Below the pieces are notes generated by a model. The model did not search any database and was not told the origin of the DNA. It was given only the letters and a program-made list of their open reading frames with translations. The position numbers were made by a program, and so were the translations under genes. A stretch of 5,627 nucleotides of DNA from Gammaproteobacteria bacterium (GTDB lineage Bacteria; Pseudomonadota; Gammaproteobacteria; JABDGN01): NCBI GenBank assembly GCA_016763565.1, contig JAESTO010000058.1:1-5627 (forward strand), read 5' to 3'. Shown here piece after piece: positions 1-5,021 of the stretch. Position 1 is the first letter of the stretch; the number at the start of each line of letters is the position of its first letter.

Positions 1-19
1 TAAGGTGGAGTAAATTTCT

Positions 20-70
20 GCAGGGCAGGTTGACAGCCTGCCCCTGCCATATTAAGGTGTGCTTAATGGC
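20..70. other. Two adjoining stem-loops downstream of the CDF exporter gene
   Basis: Two inverted repeats lie beyond the 3' end of the minus-strand exporter gene. In the first, GGGCAGG (23-29) pairs with CCTGCCC (37-43) around a 7-base loop; past a bulged C44, positions 20-22 pair with 45-47, giving 10 base pairs. In the second, GCCAT (46-50) pairs with ATGGC (66-70) and TAAG (53-56) with CTTA (62-65), with a two-base bulge and the loop GTGTG. They share bases 46-47, so they may be alternatives. Read on the minus strand, the GC-rich stem is followed by AGAAATTT rather than a run of T, so it is not a classic intrinsic terminator. A role in 3'-end stability or termination of the leftward operon is inference. 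No gene is visible in 1-88. Confidence 0.4.
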
Positions 71-88
71 CAACCATTCTATGAAGAA

Positions 89-979
89 TTATTGGCAAGC
101 ATCGTGACAATCATCCCCTTTTTCTACTTGAATAGTCGCGTGATTTATCTGAAAGTGCTGAGCTAAATCATGGTGGATAGTATGCATCTGCTGATCACTG
201 ATACCATTTTTAGCAATCAAGTGTACCGTCATCGCAATGTCCTGTGTACTTAAACTCCATATGTGTAGATGATGTAATGCTTGTATATCCGGTACAGCAG
301 ATAAATAGCTCTCTACGGCATCCCTTGACACATTATGTGGTACAGCATCCAGAATCAAATCGATAGACTTACGCAATAACCCCCAGGTGCCAAATAAAAT
401 AATTGCCGCAATGAATAAACCGACTAGCGGATCTAGCCACTGCCAACCTAACCATAAAATTAAGCCACCGGCAATAACCACACCCAACGAAATTAATGCA
501 TCATAAGCTAAATGTAAAAAAGCACTTTTGATATTTAAATCATCTTGCCCTTTCATAAATAATAACGCCGTACCACCATTAATAGCGATGCCAATCGCCG
601 CAATAATCATCACGGTGACTTCATTAACAGCGACGGGATGAATGAGTTTATCGATTGATTCATAAATAATGAGCCCAGTAGTCGCTAGTAAGATTAAGGC
701 GTTGAATAATGCAGCAAGAATTGTCGTGCGCTTAAAGCCATAACTGTATTTTTCTGTCGCTTTTGTTGCGAGCAATTGCATTGCCGCCCATGACATAATT
801 AAGCCCAAGACGTCACCTAAATTATGACCTGCATCAGCTAATAAACTTGTCGAATGTGCAGTCAGCGCATAAAATGCTTCAATCACCACAAATAATAAAT
901 TGAACCCCACCGCGACAGCAAATGCCGACGTAAATTTTTTGGGTGCATGATGATGACTGTGATCGTGAGAATGTGACAT
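89..979 (-). CDS. Cation diffusion facilitator (Zn-type) efflux transporter, CzcD/ZitB-like
   Basis: This 296-residue inner-membrane protein should export divalent metal, most likely Zn2+, in exchange for protons. Residues 1-11 form a His-rich cytoplasmic tail with six histidines. About six membrane segments follow, near 17-37, 46-66, 86-104, 121-141, 155-178 and 184-200, and then a cytoplasmic domain (about 205-296). The transport-site motifs are HxxxD in segment 2 (H52, D56) and HxxxD in segment 5 (H156, D160); this H-D-H-D arrangement is typical of Zn-preferring members of the family. The C-terminal domain carries the conserved HxHIWSL-like stretch (about 237-243) and ends in a C-H-x-x-C cluster (C291, H292, C295) that may bind metal. 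Length is normal for the family. The ATG start follows AAAGGGA (987-993) by 7 bases, inside the end of tag, and one base after the tag stop. Metal specificity is inferred from motifs only. Confidence 0.93.
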   Translation of the reverse strand: MSHSHDHSHHHAPKKFTSAFAVAVGFNLLFVVIEAFYALTAHSTSLLADAGHNLGDVLGLIMSWAAMQLLATKATEKYSYGFKRTTILAALFNALILLATTGLIIYESIDKLIHPVAVNEVTVMIIAAIGIAINGGTALLFMKGQDDLNIKSAFLHLAYDALISLGVVIAGGLILWLGWQWLDPLVGLFIAAIILFGTWGLLRKSIDLILDAVPHNVSRDAVESYLSAVPDIQALHHLHIWSLSTQDIAMTVHLIAKNGISDQQMHTIHHDLAQHFQINHATIQVEKGDDCHDACQ

Positions 980-980
980 A

Positions 981-1556
981 TTATGTTCCCTTTAATTGCT
1001 GATAACGAAAACAATCGGTGGTGTGGTCATTGACCATGCCAATTGCCTGCATAAATGCATAACAGATAGTGGGGCCAACAAAAGTAAAATGACGTTGTTT
1101 TAGATCTTTTGACATTTGCACAGAAATATCGGTGGTTGCGGGACAGTCCTTTAAAAGTTTAAAGTTATTATGCTTCGTTTTGCCATCAACAAATCGCCAA
1201 ATATAATGATCGAAACTGGTATATTCTTTTTGTATTTGTAAAAAGGCTCGCGCATTTTTCCGCGCAGCAAATATTTTTAAACGGTTACGAATAATGCCCG
1301 GCTCAAGTAACAATTTTTCTAGGCGTTTATCAGTAAAGCGTGCTATTTTCTGTGGGTTGAAATCAGCAAATAACTGCCGATAAGCTTCACGTTTTTTTAA
1401 TACCGTGATCCAACTTAATCCAGCTTGTGCGCCTTCTAAAATTAAAAACTCAAACAATCGCTGCTCATCATGTACTGGCACGCCCCATTCATGGTCATGG
1501 TAATCAACGTAAAGTGGATCACTGCCACACCACGTACAGCGTTTTTTTTTATCCAC
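981..1556 (-). CDS. tag: DNA-3-methyladenine glycosylase I (Tag)
   Basis: This 191-residue enzyme removes 3-methyladenine from alkylated DNA, starting base-excision repair in the cytoplasm. The protein aligns along its whole length with E. coli Tag (known family, compared from memory). The structural zinc ligands are all present: C7 and H20 at the N-terminus, H178 and C182 at the C-terminus. The active-site region LEGAQAGLSWITVLKKRE keeps the key Glu (E41) and Trp (W49), with Tyr16 and Tyr19 matching the base-pocket tyrosines. Near the C-terminus, FVGPTICYAFMQAIGMVNDH is also typical. The start is GTG; no ATG lies upstream in frame, and the zinc Cys at residue 7 fixes the N-terminus. No clear Shine-Dalgarno precedes it, and the yciA stop lies only 2 bases upstream (TAA-CT-GTG), so translation is probably coupled to yciA. 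An extra Cys (C10) near the zinc ligand C7 is not in E. coli Tag. Confidence 0.95.
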   Translation of the reverse strand: MDKKKRCTWCGSDPLYVDYHDHEWGVPVHDEQRLFEFLILEGAQAGLSWITVLKKREAYRQLFADFNPQKIARFTDKRLEKLLLEPGIIRNRLKIFAARKNARAFLQIQKEYTSFDHYIWRFVDGKTKHNNFKLLKDCPATTDISVQMSKDLKQRHFTFVGPTICYAFMQAIGMVNDHTTDCFRYQQLKGT

Positions 1557-1558
1557 AG

Positions 1559-1933
1559 TTATCGATCGACGGGTTGTGCTTTACCACGTGAGCTAATCGC
1601 TACGAAAGTAAACACACCTTCAGTCACTAAACGCCGATCTTCATCAATACCGGTCGCCCATACTTGCACATTAATAGTCATTGATGTACGACCTACTTTT
1701 TCTAAATCGGTATAACAACATAAAGTATCGCCAACATACACAGGTTGCCTAAACACCATTTTATCAATTGCTACGGTCACCGTGCGACACTTAGCGCGAT
1801 TTTTTGCAGTAATGCTCGCACCTAAATCCATTTGTGATACAATCCAACCACCAAAAATATCGCCATTAGCGTTAGTATCTCTGGGCATAGCTAGGGTACG
1901 TAAGGCTAATTCACCGCGGGGTTGTTCTGGCAT
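1559..1933 (-). CDS. yciA: Acyl-CoA thioesterase YciA, hot-dog fold
   Basis: This 124-residue cytoplasmic enzyme should hydrolyse acyl-CoA thioesters to free acid and CoA. It matches the YciA family closely: LRTLAMPRDTNANGDIFGGW (residues 11-30) is the signature stretch, and the following SQMD supplies the catalytic Asp (D36, equivalent to D44 of Haemophilus HI0827 by my alignment). VTVAIDKMVFRQPVYVGD (about 51-68) is the second family block. E. coli YciA is about 132 residues; here the extreme ends are shorter but the hot-dog core looks complete. YciA works as a hexamer in known members. The ATG is well supported, with AGGAGA (1941-1946) seven bases upstream. It is the first gene of a leftward operon, followed after 2 bases by tag and then by the metal exporter. 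A role in regulating CoA pools or membrane lipids is family knowledge; the exact substrate cannot be read from sequence. Confidence 0.96.
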   Translation of the reverse strand: MPEQPRGELALRTLAMPRDTNANGDIFGGWIVSQMDLGASITAKNRAKCRTVTVAIDKMVFRQPVYVGDTLCCYTDLEKVGRTSMTINVQVWATGIDEDRRLVTEGVFTFVAISSRGKAQPVDR

Positions 1934-1975
1934 GATGGCTTCTCCTGAATAGTGGTGTTAATAGAAAATACGGCG

Positions 1976-1984
1976 ATTTTAACA
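1976..1984 (-). promoter_or_regulatory. Candidate extended -10 promoter for the yciA-tag-exporter operon
   Basis: On the minus strand these bases read TGTTAAAAT, a TGn plus TAAAAT extended -10 element. Transcription would begin near 1969, leaving a leader of about 36 bases that includes the AGGAGA ribosome-binding site of yciA. The best -35-like hexamer (TTGCCC, minus strand, about 1995-2000) is only 13 bases away, too close to help, so the call rests on the extended -10 alone. The same 73-base region must also serve the divergent gene at 2007, for which I find no convincing promoter. Confidence 0.35.
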
Positions 1985-2006
1985 CATTACATGCGGGCAA
2001 GAGCTC

Positions 2007-3290
2007 ATGCAACTGCAAATAAATAATTATTCATTCTGGTTAACACTACACCATAAATTAGATTTACTTAGCAAATATTGTGCAGTACTTGCTGCATTTT
2101 TTATTCCTATTTCCACTGCACTGATGACTGTTTTTTTTCTCACCACGGTGGGGCTAATGATTTTATCAGGCCGCTGGCACGAAAAATGGCTTCTCATAAA
2201 ATCCAACCCTCTGACTTGGTGTGCACTATTGCTGTTTGCGTTGCTATTTATTGGCATGTTCTATAGCCAGACAGATTGGCACAATCGTTTATCCGAATTG
2301 AATAAATATCACAAGCTATTATTTATTCCGTTATTAATGCCGGTATTTGCAGAAGAAAAATGGCGCAAGGCAGGATTCTATGCCTTTCTTGTCGCAATGT
2401 TCATCACGCTTGTTTTATCCTATGCCAAATTTTATTTTGACGTTACGTTAAGCAGCCACACATTTAAATATAGCTCAGCAGCAGTATTTCGTGATCATAT
2501 CAGCACTAATATTTTTATGGCTTTTTTTGCTTACCTATTACTCTATTACAGCTGGACCACTAAAACACCTTATCGTTGGTTATTACTCTGCTTTGCGCTA
2601 CTAGCCGTATGGGATAATTTATTCATGAGTATGGGCCGCACTGGCTATGTAGTGTTTGCAGCATTAATGATATTACTCTGCTGGCAATTATTTTCTTGGC
2701 GCGGTATAGCCCTCGGTTTATTCGGCATTATAATATTAATTTTCGCAAGCTTCAAATTATCGCCTCCATTTCAACACAGAATACTTCTCACCCTCGCCAA
2801 TGTTCAAAAATACCAACAAAGCCATAAAGTTGAACATAATGCTATTAGACAAAAAGAATTGGCATCAACATCAACAGGTTTACGGCTCTCTTGGTTACGC
2901 AATTCATTGACGATGTGGCAAACAAAACCGATTATTGGCATTGGTACGGGTGCCTATAAAACTGTTTATATGAAAATGTTTCCACCTAATCGCTACACGC
3001 CATCAGATAATACTTATAACGACATTTTAAATCTTGCTGTACAACTAGGTCTACTGGGCTTTCTTGCTGTTTTGCTGCTGTATATTTGGCAGTGGCGATT
3101 AACTTTTTCTTTACCACACGTAGATAAGCCGTTGGCACAAGCCCTATTAATTACGACTATCACGGGTGGATTGGTCAATTGTGTATTGCGCGACACCGTT
3201 GAAGCACATTTTTATGTGTATTTTTCCGCGTTATTTTTTTCCACTTATTATCAATCAAAACTCGATGCACGCAACCATTCATTTAAGTGA
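2007..3290 (+). CDS. O-antigen ligase/polymerase family membrane protein (Wzy_C/WaaL-like)
   Basis: This 427-residue inner-membrane protein has roughly ten to twelve hydrophobic segments and one large loop (about 250-335), the architecture of O-antigen ligases (WaaL) and polymerases (Wzy), which transfer undecaprenyl-linked glycans in the periplasm. Family features are RDHIS at 162-166, SMGRTGY at 208-214 (the conserved membrane-edge Arg), SWLRNSLTMWQTKPIIGIGTG at about 295-315, and DNTYNDILNLAVQLGLLGFL at 334-353. In most ligases the last block has His-Asn at its start; here it is Asp334-Asn335, so ligase chemistry should not be assumed. The ATG has only a weak GAG-like sequence (2001-2003, too close), so the start is less certain than the rest. 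It is divergent from yciA, and no sugar-synthesis genes are visible beside it, so the glycan is unknown. Alternatives are a Wzy polymerase or another bactoprenol-glycan transferase. Confidence 0.8.
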   Translation: MQLQINNYSFWLTLHHKLDLLSKYCAVLAAFFIPISTALMTVFFLTTVGLMILSGRWHEKWLLIKSNPLTWCALLLFALLFIGMFYSQTDWHNRLSELNKYHKLLFIPLLMPVFAEEKWRKAGFYAFLVAMFITLVLSYAKFYFDVTLSSHTFKYSSAAVFRDHISTNIFMAFFAYLLLYYSWTTKTPYRWLLLCFALLAVWDNLFMSMGRTGYVVFAALMILLCWQLFSWRGIALGLFGIIILIFASFKLSPPFQHRILLTLANVQKYQQSHKVEHNAIRQKELASTSTGLRLSWLRNSLTMWQTKPIIGIGTGAYKTVYMKMFPPNRYTPSDNTYNDILNLAVQLGLLGFLAVLLLYIWQWRLTFSLPHVDKPLAQALLITTITGGLVNCVLRDTVEAHFYVYFSALFFSTYYQSKLDARNHSFK

Positions 3291-3305
3291 ACCGCGCAGG
3301 GCATT

Positions 3306-3440
3306 ATGACAGACAGGTGCCATGACTCACTGCAAATAACCAAGCTTAAAATTATCACTTCATCTGAAAAACGGGCGGTTTTTAGCCACATGCCACTGGA
3401 CTTTATCCTTGAGAAAGCGTATAGTTCCCCGTCATTATGA
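3306..3440 (+). CDS. Possible 44-residue leader ORF translationally coupled to rpoH
   Basis: An ATG at 3306 opens a frame of 44 codons ending in TGA at 3438-3440. The stop overlaps the rpoH start in the pattern ATGA (3437-3440). CAGGG (3297-3301) lies four bases before the ATG and could serve as a somewhat close ribosome-binding site. The peptide starts [10 protein letters not shown] and ends EKAYSSPSL; it is charged, has no membrane segment, and I recognise no homologue. The ORF matters because rpoH itself lacks a Shine-Dalgarno sequence, and an ATGA overlap is a standard arrangement for translational coupling. A 44-codon open frame can arise by chance, so the evidence is positional only. 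Sequences resembling promoters inside this ORF (3341-3367, 3408-3434) would bypass it. Confidence 0.3.
   Translation: MTDRCHDSLQITKLKIITSSEKRAVFSHMPLDFILEKAYSSPSL
3341..3367 (+). promoter_or_regulatory. Sigma-E-like promoter candidate upstream of rpoH
   Basis: CAAGCTT (3341-3347) and TCTGA (3363-3367) are separated by 15 bases. The E. coli sigma-E pattern is GGAACTT, about 15-16 bases, then TCTGA or TCAAA, so the -10 side fits well and the -35 side matches about four of seven positions. E. coli rpoH is known to have a sigma-E promoter (P3), which makes the match functionally sensible. Transcription would begin near 3373, leaving roughly 64 bases of leader. The -35 match is weak, so this is tentative. 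Confidence 0.28.
3408..3434 (+). promoter_or_regulatory. Sigma-32-like (heat-shock) promoter sequence abutting the rpoH start codon
   Basis: CTTGAG (3408-3413), 13 bases, then CCCCGTCA (3427-3434) resembles the E. coli sigma-32 pattern CTTGAA, 13-15 bases, CCCCATnT. A T and an ATC upstream of the -35 also fit the wider consensus. The position is odd: the expected start point is about 3437-3441, on or just inside the ATG at 3437. Such a transcript would be leaderless or lack the first codon. It could be self-regulation by RpoH, a binding site that interferes with transcription, or chance. Confidence 0.33.
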
Positions 3441-4309
3441 ATGACAACAAAAAACTCATCACACTTGACTCTCTGTGTTCTATCGGTAGCACTGAAGCTT
3501 ATATGCAGCGCGCTTACCAGATCCCTATTTTGTCTGCGGAACAAGAAAACAGTTTAGCTATCCGTCTCTACGAGAATAATGACTTAGACGCCGCCCGCCA
3601 ATTAATTATGGCGCATTTACGCTTTGTTATTCGAATTGCCAAAAATTACCAAGGCTATGGTCTACCCGTTGCCGACTTAATTCAAGAGGGTAACATTGGT
3701 TTAATGAAAGCCGTTAAACGCTTTGATCCCAGTGTTGGAGTACGCTTAGTATCATTTGCTGTACACTGGATTAAAGGAGAAATTCATGAATTCGTCTTAC
3801 GCAACTGGCGTATTGTAAAAGTTGCTACGACTAAAGCCCAGCGTAAGTTGTTTTTCAATTTGCGTAGTATGAAAAAACGTCTAGGTTGGTTCAATAAAGC
3901 TGAAGTTGATGCGGTTGCTAAAGATCTTGGTGTAACCAGCAAAGATGTGCTAGAGATGGAAACACGTTTAAATGCCCACGATGCAGCCTTTGATATGACC
4001 GCTGATGACGATGATTCAGATGCCATTCCTACGGCTCCCGCACTGTATTTAGAAGATACGGATAGCGATCCAGCAAAATTGCTCGAACACAGCAATACCA
4101 CTGCTAACCGTAATGGCCAACTAAAAAATGCCTTATCCAATTTAGACCAACGCAGCCAAGATATTATTGGTAGCCGCTGGTTGACCGATACCAAGAAAGC
4201 GACACTGCACGAGCTAGCAGCCAAATATAAAATATCTGCGGAGCGTGTTCGTCAACTTGAACAAAATGCAATGCGTAAATTAAAAATGGCGATATCTATT
4301 GCGGCTTAA
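3437..4309 (+). CDS. rpoH: RNA polymerase heat-shock sigma factor sigma-32 (RpoH)
   Basis: This 290-residue sigma factor directs RNA polymerase to heat-shock promoters. E. coli RpoH is 284 residues and aligns end to end. Region 2 is present (about 52-123), with [18 protein letters not shown] and the core-binding [19 protein letters not shown] (80-98), then [20 protein letters not shown] (104-123). The RpoH-specific box QRKLFFNLR (135-143), which separates RpoH from other sigma-70 proteins, is intact. Region 3 follows (about 145-182), then an acidic linker with a run of Asp (190-195). Region 4 ends the protein, with LDQRSQDII (236-244) and a helix-turn-helix (about 255-283) carrying [17 protein letters not shown]. 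An in-frame stop (3422-3424) lies just upstream, so ATG 3437 is the first start; it also matches the E. coli N-terminus. There is no Shine-Dalgarno sequence. The neighbours are not ftsYEX, as in E. coli, but an O-antigen-ligase-like gene and minor pilins. Expression is likely controlled by the upstream elements described separately. Confidence 0.98.
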   Translation: MNDNKKLITLDSLCSIGSTEAYMQRAYQIPILSAEQENSLAIRLYENNDLDAARQLIMAHLRFVIRIAKNYQGYGLPVADLIQEGNIGLMKAVKRFDPSVGVRLVSFAVHWIKGEIHEFVLRNWRIVKVATTKAQRKLFFNLRSMKKRLGWFNKAEVDAVAKDLGVTSKDVLEMETRLNAHDAAFDMTADDDDSDAIPTAPALYLEDTDSDPAKLLEHSNTTANRNGQLKNALSNLDQRSQDIIGSRWLTDTKKATLHELAAKYKISAERVRQLEQNAMRKLKMAISIAA

Positions 4310-4324
4310 ACCAGCCGCTTTCTT
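4301..4324 (+). terminator. Intrinsic terminator of rpoH, with the stop codon in its loop
   Basis: GCGGCT (4301-4306) pairs perfectly with AGCCGC (4313-4318) around the loop TAAACC, followed by TTTCTT (4319-4324). The left arm is the last two sense codons of rpoH (Ala-Ala), and the TAA stop opens the loop. The stem is short (6 base pairs) but GC-rich, and the T-rich tail is directly adjacent. Ribosomes terminating at the stop would cover the hairpin, so its efficiency could depend on translation. A 12-base palindrome, TTCTTGCAAGAA (4320-4331), overlaps the tail. Confidence 0.6.
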
Positions 4325-4581
4325 GCAAGAATAAAGCATCAACGACTACCGCCCACCCCCATTAAGGTTAACGTTACCCCCACTCTAAGCAAATGACTAA
4401 ACATAGGATGTGCTAGACATTGCCTATAAGTGACCACCTTTAGCACCTCCCTCCCTGAGCAATCGATATATAAACGGCCTTTTTGTTCGTTTTGTGTTCT
4501 ACACCCCTCAGAGACGGCAGTTCCTACTTTAAAGCCGCTACTCACCCTTCAACGCAACAATCCTATACATAGATAATTTTT
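4325..4581. other. Intergenic block without a supported gene; C-rich plus strand, repeats and a possible minus-strand mini-ORF
   Basis: Between rpoH and pilV no gene is convincing. The plus strand of about 4341-4550 is rich in C and poor in G, unlike its AT-rich surroundings. It contains ACCCCCA twice (4355-4361 and 4376-4382, 21 bases apart) flanking the overlapping palindromes GTTAAC and AACGTT (4367-4375). An inverted repeat pairs GGA-t-GTGCTA (4406-4415) with TAGCAC-c-TCC (4441-4450) around a 25-base loop. On the minus strand a frame is open from a GTG at 4545 to a TGA at 4339. Its upper start has no proper ribosome-binding site. A GTG at 4437 sits 8 bases after a strong GGAGG (4446-4450) and would encode 32 residues, mostly hydrophobic in the second half. 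I recognise neither peptide. The block could be a decayed gene, a repeat element or a regulatory region. Confidence 0.4.
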
Positions 4582-4610
4582 TTGCATTTATTATTTATTT
4601 TGTTTATAAT
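4582..4610 (+). promoter_or_regulatory. Sigma-70 promoter for the pilV-pilW operon
   Basis: A perfect -10 TATAAT (4605-4610) lies 17 bases after a partial -35 TTGCAT (4582-4587), in a very AT-rich stretch with a T7 run just upstream. The expected transcription start is about 4617. That coincides with the in-frame GTG of pilV, so that start would be leaderless, while the ATG at 4640 would have a 23-base leader. Confidence 0.6.
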
Positions 4611-4616
4611 TCAACA

Positions 4617-5021
4617 GTGATTTATACAACGAGAAACAAATGCAACAAATTATTCGATGGCGGCTTTAGCTTGCTGGAAATTTTACTCAGTTTATTCATT
4701 TTCTCGATTGCTTTATTCGGCTTTCTTGAATTGCAAATTAAAACACAAGCGCTGGTTAATGATAGCCAATTACGGTTTCATGCTGTGCAACAAATCAATG
4801 ATCTCAAAGAATTATTACACGTTAATTTACAACCCAACGTTGCACAATGGAACAATACGAACAAACAACTATTGCCACAAAGCAATGGCACATTAGCCAC
4901 CATCGGCAATCAACAGTGGCAAATCAAACTTGATTGGCATAGCTTAATAAAAAACAATAATCCGTGCCCACAGTCATCGAACCAACAACTATCATGTTTA
5001 ACGCTCACCGTTTACCGGTAA
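4617..5021 (+). CDS. pilV: Type IV pilus minor pilin, PilV-like; 5' end possibly frame-shifted
   Basis: This is a type IV pilus minor pilin, inserted in the inner membrane, cleaved by prepilin peptidase and thought to help prime pilus assembly. The cleavage motif is clear: GG|FSLLE (residues 15-21), with the mature N-terminal Phe and the essential Glu at mature position 5 (E21). A hydrophobic helix runs to about residue 38. The globular part is short, and C117 and C127 near the C-terminus may form a disulphide. At 134 residues it is shorter than most PilV proteins. The start is doubtful. GTG 4617 has no ribosome-binding site and lies at the predicted transcription start. ATG 4640 has GAGA (4631-4634) in front, but its frame reads nine codons and stops at 4667-4669; one fewer base before the GGC codons would join it to the pilin frame. 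pilW overlaps the last 28 bases. Family placement rests on the prepilin motif and the pilW partner. Confidence 0.72.
   Translation: MIYTTRNKCNKLFDGGFSLLEILLSLFIFSIALFGFLELQIKTQALVNDSQLRFHAVQQINDLKELLHVNLQPNVAQWNNTNKQLLPQSNGTLATIGNQQWQIKLDWHSLIKNNNPCPQSSNQQLSCLTLTVYR

Noticed and set aside
1470..1715. Plus-strand open frame across the tag-yciA junction
   Set aside because: It is antisense to the well-supported tag and yciA genes and has no motif.
1934..2006. Sigma-70 promoter for the gene at 2007
   Set aside because: AT-rich hexamers exist (for example TTAATA at 1959-1964) but none has a partner at 16-18 bases with a sensible start point.
2027..2257. Minus-strand open frame inside the O-antigen-ligase-like gene
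   Set aside because: It is antisense to a long membrane-protein gene with consistent hydrophobic pattern. Similar shadows at 2078-2266, 3014-3196, 3251-3544 and 4657-4896 were rejected on the same grounds.
3367..3383. AAAAAC-GGGCG-GTTTTT hairpin as a terminator before rpoH
   Set aside because: The stem is six mostly A-T pairs and would be unstable; the T run is part of the stem and is followed by AGCC. It could not stop transcription reliably.
3784..4224. 146-codon open frame on the minus strand
   Set aside because: It lies wholly antisense to rpoH, whose family match is clear. The translation is Ser-rich without a recognisable domain, as expected for a shadow frame.
4350..4382. G-quadruplex on the minus strand
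   Set aside because: There are G5, G5 and G3 runs but the fourth run has only two Gs, and one loop is about 15 bases. The pattern does not meet the usual rule.
4440..4475. Resemblance of the CCTCCCTGAGCAATCGATAT stretch to part of 6S RNA
   Set aside because: The match is short. I find no long complementary 5' and 3' arms around it, and the G-poor strand cannot form the extended 6S hairpin.
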